Positions 37,073-44,980 of a stretch of 64,000 nucleotides of DNA are shown here, one piece after another. The notes under the pieces are model-generated. The model ran no database searches and was not told the origin of the DNA. It saw only the letters and a program-made list of their open reading frames with translations. The DNA comes from an uncultured Alistipes sp. (GTDB lineage Bacteria; Bacteroidota; Bacteroidia; Bacteroidales; Rikenellaceae): assembly GCA_900545315.1 (NCBI GenBank), contig UQYM01000008.1, forward strand, positions 1 to 64,000, given 5' to 3'. Numbering within the stretch: the first letter of the stretch is position 1; each line of letters begins with the position of its first letter. The translations under genes were made by a program, and so were the position numbers.

Positions 37073-37080
37073 TATCTTTG
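37073..37080 (+). promoter_or_regulatory. -7 box for engB
   Basis: TATCTTTG, 43 bp before the engB ATG at 37124. A weak CTTGA stands about 23 nt upstream instead of TTTG. It lies inside the longer open frame, supporting the shorter start. Confidence 0.6.
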
Positions 37081-37123
37081 CAGCGATACACAACGCATCC
37101 ACCCCAGCATAAAAGTTTCAGGC

Positions 37124-37732
37124 ATGAACATCACCTCCGCCGTATTTCGCTGCAGCAGCCAAAAGCTCTCGCAATGTCCAGCCGACAATCGGCTCGAGTT
37201 TGCCTTTATCGGCCGCTCGAATGTCGGGAAATCCTCCCTGATCAACATGCTGACCGATTCGCCCACCCTGGCCAAGGTCTCCTCCACCCCGGGAAAGACC
37301 AAACTGATCAACCATTTTTTGATCAATAACAGCTGGTACCTGGTCGATCTGCCGGGATACGGTTACGCACGTGTATCGAAAAGCGAACGCCGCGAGTTCT
37401 CAAAGCTGATTCTCGACTACGTACTCCAACGCGAACAGATGCATTTTCTATTTGTCTTGGTTGACTCGAGACTTGAACCCCAAAAGATCGATCTGGATTT
37501 TATCACCCTGCTGGGCGAACACGGCATTCCATTCGGCATTGTCTTTACCAAGTGCGACAAGCTCTCCTCCAACCAGACCGAATCGAACATCGCACGCTAC
37601 CGCCGCACCCTACTCACAGAGTGGGAAGAGCTACCCCCGATGTTTCGCACCTCCTCCGAGAAGCGGCAGGGACGGGAGGCAATCCTCGATTTCATCGGTA
37701 ACTGTCTGACAGCAGCAGCCCCGAACGAATAA
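37124..37732 (+). CDS. engB: Ribosome-biogenesis GTPase EngB (YihA/YsxC)
   Basis: 202-aa TRAFAC GTPase needed for late 50S subunit assembly. G1 loop GRSNVGKSSLIN near residue 31, G2 region TPGKTKLINHF near 55, G3 DLPGYGYA near 75, G4 TKCDKLSSNQ near 140. The start at 37124 (MNITSAVFRCSS) gives the family's normal length; 45 further codons upstream are not supported because of the promoter box. It ends 136 bp before prs, which has its own -7 box. Confidence 0.95.
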   Translation: MNITSAVFRCSSQKLSQCPADNRLEFAFIGRSNVGKSSLINMLTDSPTLAKVSSTPGKTKLINHFLINNSWYLVDLPGYGYARVSKSERREFSKLILDYVLQREQMHFLFVLVDSRLEPQKIDLDFITLLGEHGIPFGIVFTKCDKLSSNQTESNIARYRRTLLTEWEELPPMFRTSSEKRQGREAILDFIGNCLTAAAPNE

Positions 37733-37827
37733 AAAAAATAGAACCTCAGTGTTCCGTTTCGTTTTGAAAATCGATCATTGCAATGAAAAAAGTTCCGTTT
37801 AACAATCCTCAATTAGCTGAAAAAAAC

Positions 37828-37835
37828 TACCTTTG
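37828..37835 (+). promoter_or_regulatory. -7 box for prs
   Basis: TACCTTTG, 33 bp before the prs ATG. No exact -33 TTTG in the 19-21 nt window. Confidence 0.6.
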
Positions 37836-37868
37836 TAACGCTAAAGCATAACGCAAAATATTCCCAAC

Positions 37869-38810
37869 ATGGCGATTCACAAACTCAAATTTTTTGCCTG
37901 CCGCCAATCGCGCTATCTCGCCGAAAAAATAGCTAAGAGTTTCGGCACAGAATTGGGAGACTCAACCGTTCTGGAGTTCAGCGATGGCGAATTTCAGCCC
38001 GCTTATAACGAAAGCATCCGCGGATGCACCGTATTTATCATCCAGTCGACCTTTCCACCCGCAGACAACCTGATGGAGTTGTTGCTGATGATCGATGCAG
38101 CACACCGCGCTTCGGCACACCGTGTAATCGCCGTAATGCCCTACTTCGGGTGGGCACGTCAAGATCGCAAAGATCGTCCACGTGTCTCGATCGGAGCCAA
38201 AATGGTCGCCAACCTGCTGCGTGCAGCCGGTGTGGATCGTATCATGACGATGGATCTGCATGCTGACCAGATTCAGGGTTTCTTTGACATACCGGTAGAT
38301 CACCTCTATGCAAGCAGCATCTTTGTGCCCTACATGCAGAGTCTGAACATCGAAAATCTTTCGATCGCAGCTCCTGACATGGGTGGTGCAAAACGTGCCA
38401 ATGCCTATTCGCAGCACCTGAATGCGCCGATGATTATCAGCCACAAACAGCGTGAACGGCCAAACGTAGTGGGCAAAATGACCGCTATCGGAGACGTTGT
38501 AGACCGCAACATTATCATTGTAGATGACATGATCGATACGGCAGGTACCATCACCAAGGCTGCAGACATGTTCATGGAACGTGGTGCCCGCAGCGTTCGC
38601 GCAGCCGTAACCCACCCGTTGTTGTCGGGTCCGGCTTACGACCGCATTAACAAGAGTGCCCTGCAAGAGGTGATTGTCACCGATACCATTCCGTTGAAAC
38701 AGGGAGAGGACCTCTCGAAGTTCACGGTATTGTCAGTTGCCGATATCTTTGCAGATGTCATTGAACGCGTCCACAACTACAAAGAGATTAGTTCGCGCTT
38801 CATATTTTAG
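37869..38810 (+). CDS. prs: Ribose-phosphate pyrophosphokinase (PRPP synthetase)
   Basis: 313-aa enzyme making PRPP from ribose 5-phosphate and ATP for nucleotide, histidine and NAD synthesis. Class I features: FSDGEFQPAYNESIRGCTVFIIQS near residue 36, FGWARQDRKDRPRVSIGAKMVANLL near 96 (ATP site), MDLHADQIQGFFDIPVDHLYAS near 127, and the PRPP loop IIVDDMIDTAGT near 215. The N-terminus (HKLKFFACRQSRYLAEKIAKSFG) is normal. Single-gene unit; the tRNA-Ser promoter overlaps the end of the gene. Confidence 0.97.
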   Translation: MAIHKLKFFACRQSRYLAEKIAKSFGTELGDSTVLEFSDGEFQPAYNESIRGCTVFIIQSTFPPADNLMELLLMIDAAHRASAHRVIAVMPYFGWARQDRKDRPRVSIGAKMVANLLRAAGVDRIMTMDLHADQIQGFFDIPVDHLYASSIFVPYMQSLNIENLSIAAPDMGGAKRANAYSQHLNAPMIISHKQRERPNVVGKMTAIGDVVDRNIIIVDDMIDTAGTITKAADMFMERGARSVRAAVTHPLLSGPAYDRINKSALQEVIVTDTIPLKQGEDLSKFTVLSVADIFADVIERVHNYKEISSRFIF

Positions 38811-38819
38811 GGTTATTTC

Positions 38820-38850
38820 TTTGGATTTATCCAAAAATAGCTTAGCTTTG
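38820..38850 (+). promoter_or_regulatory. Promoter of tRNA-Ser(GCU)
   Basis: TTTG (38820-38823), 19 nt, TAGCTTTG (38843-38850), a full consensus promoter ending 45 bp before the mature tRNA. Confidence 0.85.
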
Positions 38851-38895
38851 TAGCCCGGTTGGAGGAGACTCCACCACAATCAGTTGACATGGCCC

Positions 38896-38987
38896 GGAGA
38901 GGTGGGTGAGTGGCTGAAACCACCAGTTTGCTAAACTGACGTACTGGGTAACCGGTACCACGGGTTCGAATCCCGTCCTCTCCGCCA
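38896..38987 (+). tRNA. tRNA-Ser(GCU)
   Basis: Class II tRNA with a long variable arm. Acceptor stem GGAGAGG / CCTCTCC, discriminator G, encoded CCA end. Anticodon loop TTGCTAA gives anticodon GCT, reading AGC/AGU. T arm CGGGTTCGAATCCCG. Monocistronic with its own promoter and terminator. Confidence 0.96.
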
Positions 38988-39011
38988 AGATATAAAGCAC
39001 AAGCTTGCACG

Positions 39012-39048
39012 AAACCTGTAAATCTGAGATTTACAGGTTTTTTTATTT
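39012..39048 (+). terminator. Terminator of tRNA-Ser(GCU)
   Basis: Perfect 13-bp stem AAACCTGTAAATC / GATTTACAGGTTT with a TGA loop, followed by TTTTATTTT. Confidence 0.93.
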
Positions 39049-39458
39049 TGACCACAACACAAGGGCAAGTATCGCCAAACAAACTGTCGAGGCACTATTC
39101 CTGCGTACTTTCCTTCGAGTGAGGCGATGAACTTTCGCATAGCACAAGACGGAAAATTAATCCATAAATCATTCTAATTCGAGAAGATACAATACTGCCA
39201 TTTCTTTGTGTAAACAATAATTCTTTCCCAACCGTCGTTAATTTCACGACACGAGATGAGCCCGGCACACCTGTATCATTGAAAAGGAAAACCCAGCGAC
39301 TATCCCGACCCATAAACCACAGCCCGACCTGGGCAAGGTATTGTTTTCCCGATAAATATGTATACATTTGCGCCTCTGGCCCTTTCCGCATCGTTTTCCA
39401 AACAACATGATACGGTTCGCAGGCTCTGAAACAATTTGAAACCTATTATTGGCAAAGA
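39049..39458. other. Gap upstream of the protease gene
   Basis: About 410 bp with no gene supported on either strand. No promoter with both boxes; a TATTATTG near the right end is a one-mismatch -7 box. Lower GC than the flanking house-keeping genes. Confidence 0.45.
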
Positions 39459-41274
39459 ATGAAATTGCACGGTATGACAACAAGGATGAGGCGAATCGCG
39501 ACATTTGCCGCTGCCGCACTCTTGATGGCTTCATGCCAGCGCATGGAGCTCGACCAAATTCCGAGTACCGAAAACGACCTCATTGAGTTTACGTTTTCGA
39601 AACCCGTCACCAGCCGAGCCCAGATCAATCCGAATGGCAGTGGATCGTTCGAGGAGGGTGACTGCGTAGGCCTCTACGTGGGCACAAATCCGGCCCGCTA
39701 CTACCGGCTCACCCTGCAAAATGGCGTCTGGACCCCGGGGATTCCGCGCCACGAATTGGGGGAAAGGTACAGTGACAATCAATGCCTGCTACCCAGCCCC
39801 GTCCGAAACCGAGACAGAGGTGACCACATTCAGCCATTCGATTTCCGCCGACCAAAGTGCCGAGGGGTACGCTGCCTCCGATCTGCTGTGGTGCCACCAC
39901 ACGTTTGATCCTGACGCACTAAGCGACAACCACGTCGTAATGACCTTCGCGCATGCCATGCACCGGCTCGAGATCACAATTACCAATGAGTCTGGCGCAC
40001 TTCCTACCGATCTGCAGGTGGCCGTACGTACGGCTACAGAGGTTACGATGGACTTCGAATCGGGACAACCTAAGATTGGAGAATCAACCCTGGAGTGGAT
40101 CACTCCGGCAACCGATCCTTCACAAGCAGGACGCTACCTGACCGTAGTGGCCCCCCAATCGCTTGCCTCGCTACAGAAAGAACAAGGGTGGATACGCCTT
40201 ACCTCGGACGGGAACACAGCATATAACGCAGTACCCGACCAGATCGGCGGTTCCACTACCCTAAACTCCGGCATGGAGAGCAGTCTTACACTCAACTTGA
40301 AAGGCCAAAGTACCGAGCCAGACCCCGACCTTGATTGGGCTAACCGCAAGATGTGGGTTTATGGTGTCAAGTCGCCGGTCTTTGATGCCGACAAGGCCCC
40401 GGTCTACACCTTTACTCCAACCGAGTACCCTGCCGGTGAATGGTACGTCGATCGCACCATTTGGAGTGACGGCACCTACACCGACTACTACTTTCTGCCT
40501 TGGGCTGAAGGGTGCGGATGGTACGACTGCAACAAAACCTATGCATGGGATGGGGCCAAGGATGACTACTTGTGCTGGGCTGCATCATCGTCAAACATTC
40601 TGCACTGGTGGCTGGAACACAATGCCGCCTACGTCGAGGCCTTCGATCAGAAATACAGCCAGACGGAGTACCATCAAAAGTATCCGCGACCGTCATCCGA
40701 GTTTAAGCCGTTGCCTGACAAAAGTCCAATCTTCCAGCTCTTCATCAACACCTTCAACAACCGAGGAGCCGGCGAGGGTGTACACTGGTTTATCAACGGC
40801 AGCCCGGGCTATGGCACATCAGGCATCATCGACAACTCGATGCTCAATTTTAAAGGGTATTTTAATGAAGTATTTCCAATTTCCACGAAGCTCTATGTGA
40901 GCTATTCGGGGATGAGCAAGGAGAACTTCAACAAGGTACTCAAGGATGCGCTACAACACCGCAAAGCCATCGCATTTGTCACCAATGGCAATCACGACAT
41001 GACCATCTGGGGTGCAGAGTTCGACGAGGAGGGGTATGCATCCTATATCTACTATGTCAACAATAATCCCCGGGGTGACCCCGATCCGTGTGGAGCTGTC
41101 TGCATCCGTCAGGAAATCACCTATCGACCGAGTGCGTCAATGGGATTGCAGGACCAAACCTATCTGGGCAACGGCAACAGCATCATCTCATCACTGGGCA
41201 TAGTAGACCTGCAACGGGATTTGTGGAAGGCAGCCTTCCCCGAAGTTGTGCTTCCCGCAGAAGAGCAACTGTAA
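39459..41274 (+). CDS. Secreted IdeS/Mac-like cysteine protease with fimbrillin-like N-terminus (frameshifted)
   Basis: Lipoprotein signal MRRIATFAAAALLMASC (lipobox LMASC). The first part (to about residue 220) resembles Mfa-like/fimbrillin proteins, with SRAQINPNGSGSFEEGD and MTFAHAMHRLEI. The C-terminal 300 residues resemble the streptococcal IgG protease IdeS (family C66). They have WYDCNKTYAWDGAKDDYLCWAASSSNILHWW, with the likely nucleophile Cys in DYLCWAA, then FVTNGNHDMTIWGAEFD with the likely catalytic His. The Asp after it in IdeS is Asn here (YYVNNNP). The frame is broken in a GGGGG run at 39758-39762: removing one G joins the 39459 frame to the long frame ending at 41274. It could be a sequencing error, phase variation or a decaying gene. 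The target is unknown. Confidence 0.75.
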
Positions 41275-41339
41275 CACCACGGTTCTATCATTCAAAACAA
41301 CGACTACAAACAACTGACCAAAAACAGAGTGAAAGAGAC

Positions 41340-42192
41340 ATGAAAAAGATTGTATTACTCCTGGCTATCATAGTCGGTACCGCCTGCTCGAAGCAGGACA
41401 CTCCCGAACTGGGGAGCAAAATCAACCTTTCTGCCAATATCGAACCGATCACCCGCGTCAGCTTGGATCAAACCGGGAAGGGATATTTCACAACGGGTGA
41501 CCAATTGCAACTCACCATCTCAGGATCGTCTACCGAGAACTTGATTGAGGCGTACACCGTTGGTACGACGGAACTTTTCTGGAATGATCTTGGGTTTGCC
41601 ACGTCAACCCGTCAGGTGAATTTTGCGGGGTGCTATCCTACACTGGAGGGCAGCGGTACGATTCGCACATTTAACCTCGCTACGGCCGAAGAGAAGGATC
41701 TCCTGTTGGCCCCAGCCGTAAGCGTTGAACGCGGCACGACCAACACTGTGAAGCTCTCGTTCCGCCATGCTATGCACCGCCTACGGATTGTCTATGCTGC
41801 AACCGAGGACTACGCTACTGACGAGTTGCAACAGATCACAACACGCTGCACGGCCAAATCGGCATGTCAGGTGGACATTGCTGCCGGCATGGTCTCCCAG
41901 ACACTGTCGGGCACCAGCACATTTGAAAATGCATCGGCCTCTGAAGCTCTCTTTTTGCTGCCACCGCAGAACAGCTCCGACGTAACGTTGACGGTAGTTC
42001 TCGCCGGCAAGGATGTTACGCTCAATCTGGCACAGTGGCTTGAGGATGCCGGACAAGCTCAAACGGCACTTGAGGGGGGGAAAAGAGTTGCAAGTGATCA
42101 TGCGTGTAAGCAAGCAAGGTATCAGCTTCGGCGGGATGGAAATCGTCGGTTGGGGCAGCCAGGGCACTGTAGAGGGTGACATCATTCTTTAA
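41340..42192 (+). CDS. Fimbrillin-like lipoprotein, C-terminus shifted in a G7 tract
   Basis: Signal MKKIVLLLAIIVGTACS with lipobox GTAC. Mature part with ITRVSLDQTGKGYFTTGDQLQLTI, VNFAGCYPTLEGSG and LSFRHAMHRLRIVY, the Mfa-like/fimbrillin layout, shared with the N-terminal half of the upstream protease. At the seven-G run 42074-42080 the read frame leaves the natural one and ends at 42179 in a nonsense tail. With six G the protein ends ELQVIMRVSKQGISFGG...GDIIL at 42192, a good beta-strand fimbrillin end. It starts 65 bp after the protease and is surely co-transcribed. It may be a surface partner, anchor or inhibitor of the protease; that is inference. Confidence 0.75.
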
Positions 42193-42284
42193 AGCTACCC
42201 AAATATCGGACGACGAGGCACGTCATCTGACTGCTATGACGGACAACCACCCATGAACGCCCACTCCACAAGGGCTTTAACCAT

Positions 42285-42329
42285 AGTAGCTCCCGACATC
42301 ATGTTGATGTCGGGAGCTACTGTTTTTAT
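42285..42329 (+). terminator. Terminator of the protease/fimbrillin operon
   Basis: Perfect 17-bp stem AGTAGCTCCCGACATCA / TGATGTCGGGAGCTACT with a 3-nt loop, followed by GTTTTTATC. About 93 bp after the corrected stop. Confidence 0.9.
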
Positions 42330-42748
42330 CTTTAGCGCCAAGATAACAATGATGGTCTTTTGAATACACTCAAGCGCAGAATCAACACATAACACCTGGA
42401 CCGAGCAAGAGCCCGCAATCGGGGCCACTAAGTGCTTACCAACCCACTACCGCAGAACAACCATTATACCGCAGAAACAATACTACCATTCCTGCCAATC
42501 GTCCTAAGAAGGGAAAGCTTCGAACCATCTGCTCAAACGCCACTCTCTTTTGATTTACAACTGGAAAGGAGCTGGATTCTGGAAGGATGCTAATCAATAC
42601 CTGATAACCTAAGACCCGCACTTAACCGAAAGTACACCCACTGTTCAACAAGCAGGTTCTGTCCGTTTTCAGCGCAGATTTTTATTATTTTCGTGCAACG
42701 GCAGTCGCAGTATTCCTACATCAGATAATATTAGCCACACCATCCTAA
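42330..42748. other. Gap between terminator and acetyltransferase gene
   Basis: About 420 bp; nothing coding or regulatory recognised. The two genes converge here. A/T content rises toward the right. Confidence 0.5.
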
Positions 42749-43204
42749 CTATCTACTTATACTAATTTTCAGATAAATCATATCCTTTAATTGTCTACCC
42801 TCCTCAAAAATCGGATGATCATAATTATCAATGAAAAAATTGGGTATCCGGTGTGAATATACAAACCCGCAACTCTTGTAGAAGGATATAATTCCAGGAG
42901 AGTCTCCGGTACCGACAAGCACGGTATGGCATCGAGTTTTGTAATTTTCCAATAGAAAGAAGATCAACTTTTTTCCATACCCTTGACGTTGGAACTGTGG
43001 ATAGACCGCAATACTTTTGATTTCGTAGATACCTGGGCTCTCTTCAGTTATAATGCATGAAGCTTTCACCTCGCTGTTATCCGCTAAGACGAACATCTCC
43101 CCGCGTTCCAAATAGCGGTCAATCATGGACTCTTGCTCGTCAGCAAGCAGTAGCAAATCAAGATATTGCTTTTTATTACAAAAGATTGGATAAATATGGA
43201 TCAT
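42749..43204 (-). CDS. GNAT family N-acetyltransferase
   Basis: 151 aa. The acetyl-CoA motif A is VYPQFQRQGYGKKLIFFLLEN (residues 67-87, Q-x-x-G-Y-G/A), and GDSPGIISFYKSCGFVYSHRIPNFF near 102 is the motif B region. N-terminal substrate part with MFVLADNSEVKASCII. Substrate is unknown; similar small GNATs in Bacteroidales acetylate small molecules or peptides. The gene is clearly more A/T-rich than its neighbours, and it stands alone beside a tRNA gene, which may mean horizontal arrival, though no integrase or direct repeats are seen. Confidence 0.85.
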   Translation of the reverse strand: MIHIYPIFCNKKQYLDLLLLADEQESMIDRYLERGEMFVLADNSEVKASCIITEESPGIYEIKSIAVYPQFQRQGYGKKLIFFLLENYKTRCHTVLVGTGDSPGIISFYKSCGFVYSHRIPNFFIDNYDHPIFEEGRQLKDMIYLKISISR

Positions 43205-43469
43205 TTTCAGTTTGATATAAATGGCTTGATTCGCAATAAACAGACTTGTTTATTTGAGCCATAAAATAACAACTGTAACTTATACAACAAAATATAACCT
43301 GAATTTTACGATTCTGTCTTAAAAGAATATTTATTGGAACTACTGCATGTAAATTGTTCCAACACTGCAATTATTATTAGATGATCCAATAAAGCAGATA
43401 GAGATTTTAATTTATAGGCATAAAAAAGGAGCGTAAATCTCATAATTACTTGATTTACACCCCTTCTTG

Positions 43470-43556
43470 CGGAGAGACAGGGATTCGAACCCTGGGTACG
43501 GTTGCCCGTACACCGCATTTCGAGTGCGGCCCGATCGGCCACTCCGGCATCTCTCC
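43470..43556 (-). tRNA. tRNA-Ser(CGA)
   Basis: Class II tRNA. Acceptor stem GGAGAGA / TCTCTCC, discriminator G, no encoded CCA. Anticodon stem CCGCA / TGCGG around loop CTCGAAA, anticodon CGA (reads UCG). Long variable arm and T arm CAGGGTTCGAATCCCTG. Confidence 0.95.
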
Positions 43557-43567
43557 TAACCGACGTG

Positions 43568-43575
43568 CAAAGATA
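43568..43575 (-). promoter_or_regulatory. -7 box of tRNA-Ser(CGA)
   Basis: Minus-strand TATCTTTG, 11 bp before the mature 5' end. TTCG instead of TTTG stands 18 nt upstream. Confidence 0.6.
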
Positions 43576-43711
43576 ATGATTCCTTTCGATTATCGAAGTG
43601 TTTTTTGAAAATTTTGATCCTCACATCTCAAAATCAACCTTTTCCGTCGGCACCCTACAAACCAATCTGATAACATGAATTTAAACTCGTTTTGCAACCA
43701 CAACCTATCAT

Positions 43712-44980
43712 CTAAAATCCAATATCCCAAATCCCGCATGAACGCTCCAACTCGATCAACGCTACAGAACAGTCAAACTGCGCCTCATTGAACGAAGTTT
43801 GAACCTCATTGTAAGTCCGTTGCGCATTCAGCACCTCGAGAATACTGGTTTCGCCACGTTTGTAACTATAAATCTTCTTTTGCAAAATCATCTCGGCATC
43901 CCTCAACATATTCACACTAAACTGCTGAGCCTTCCGCAAAGCGATCACATATTTGTGGTAAGCCTGCAGCACCTCTGCCGAAATCTGCAACTCGACAGCT
44001 TCATAACGTTTTTGGCTCTGGGCCATCATAAATTGTGCAGCCCGGACCTCTCCTTTGTTGGTATTGGAAAATTTGAGCGGGATACTGATTCCTGCCGAAA
44101 TACCCGTAAAAGCTGGGGCTGGGGCAATGGTATTCCGCACGATTGACGAATGGTGAGCCCCAATGTTCAAGCCCAGATCGATCACACGATTGGCGCGAGC
44201 CAGTCGCAGATTATTTTGGGAGAGTTCATTGGATTTCAATGCAGCTTGCAGATCGGTCCGATGGTGCATGGCCCGTTCGATCAGTTGATCCGGATCGAAG
44301 GTATGCACCGGGAAGGTCAATTTACCCGTCAATGAATCGGGCAACAGCATGGTGCTGTCACCCTGCAAAAGTGCCAAATCGATCAACGCATTACGCAACT
44401 CCCCTTCACTATTCAGCACACTGTTGTGCATCGTATTGGCCTCGAGTCGGGACTGCAGAGCGTCCACCTGCGTAATCTCACCCAGGCTGAATCGGATACT
44501 GTCTGCCTGAGCCAACTGATCCATTTGGCTATAAGACGAAAGCTGAATATCGAGTTGAGCCTTCTGTTTCAAGGCCGTCAAATAGGCGATTGTCGCATCG
44601 GCCATGAGGTTCCGAAAATAGTTTTCGAGCAACATTTCGGTCATCTCCTGTTCGCTCCGGGCCACTGCAATGCGGGCCCGACGCTTGCCGCCCAACTCGA
44701 GCGTATAATCCAACGATGCATCCACTCCATACCCCATCTGCAGGTTCCAATCCTGGTTGTTGGCATAGCCAACCGTCAAGGTCGGATCGGGCATCACTTT
44801 AGCTGCCTGCACTTTAGCGGCAGCAATACTCACGTTGTATTTCTCAGCCAAATATTCGGCATTGGTCTCCCTCACCTGCTCCATAAAATGCTCATAGGTT
44901 AAGACCCGAGGCGGCTGACCATATACCTCACCCGCCCAAGAGCAGATGATCGATACAATTACAATTTTCAAAAATCTCAT
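43712..44980 (-). CDS. czcC: TolC-type outer membrane factor of a metal efflux system
   Basis: 422 aa, signal peptide MRFLKIVIVSIICSWAGEVYGQ. Outer membrane efflux protein: two repeats of long helices and beta hairpins, with AAAKVQAAKVMPDPTLTVGY near residue 53, DASLDYTLELGGKRRARIAVARSEQE near 85 and a second half with ISAGISIPLKFSNTNKGEVRAA near 295. The last segment YKRGETSILEVLNAQRTYNEVQTSFNEAQFD is the classical OMF end. It forms the exit duct for the RND pump encoded upstream; its start overlaps the czcA stop by 4 nt (ATGA-type), so translation is coupled. Confidence 0.9.
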   Translation of the reverse strand: MRFLKIVIVSIICSWAGEVYGQPPRVLTYEHFMEQVRETNAEYLAEKYNVSIAAAKVQAAKVMPDPTLTVGYANNQDWNLQMGYGVDASLDYTLELGGKRRARIAVARSEQEMTEMLLENYFRNLMADATIAYLTALKQKAQLDIQLSSYSQMDQLAQADSIRFSLGEITQVDALQSRLEANTMHNSVLNSEGELRNALIDLALLQGDSTMLLPDSLTGKLTFPVHTFDPDQLIERAMHHRTDLQAALKSNELSQNNLRLARANRVIDLGLNIGAHHSSIVRNTIAPAPAFTGISAGISIPLKFSNTNKGEVRAAQFMMAQSQKRYEAVELQISAEVLQAYHKYVIALRKAQQFSVNMLRDAEMILQKKIYSYKRGETSILEVLNAQRTYNEVQTSFNEAQFDCSVALIELERSCGIWDIGF

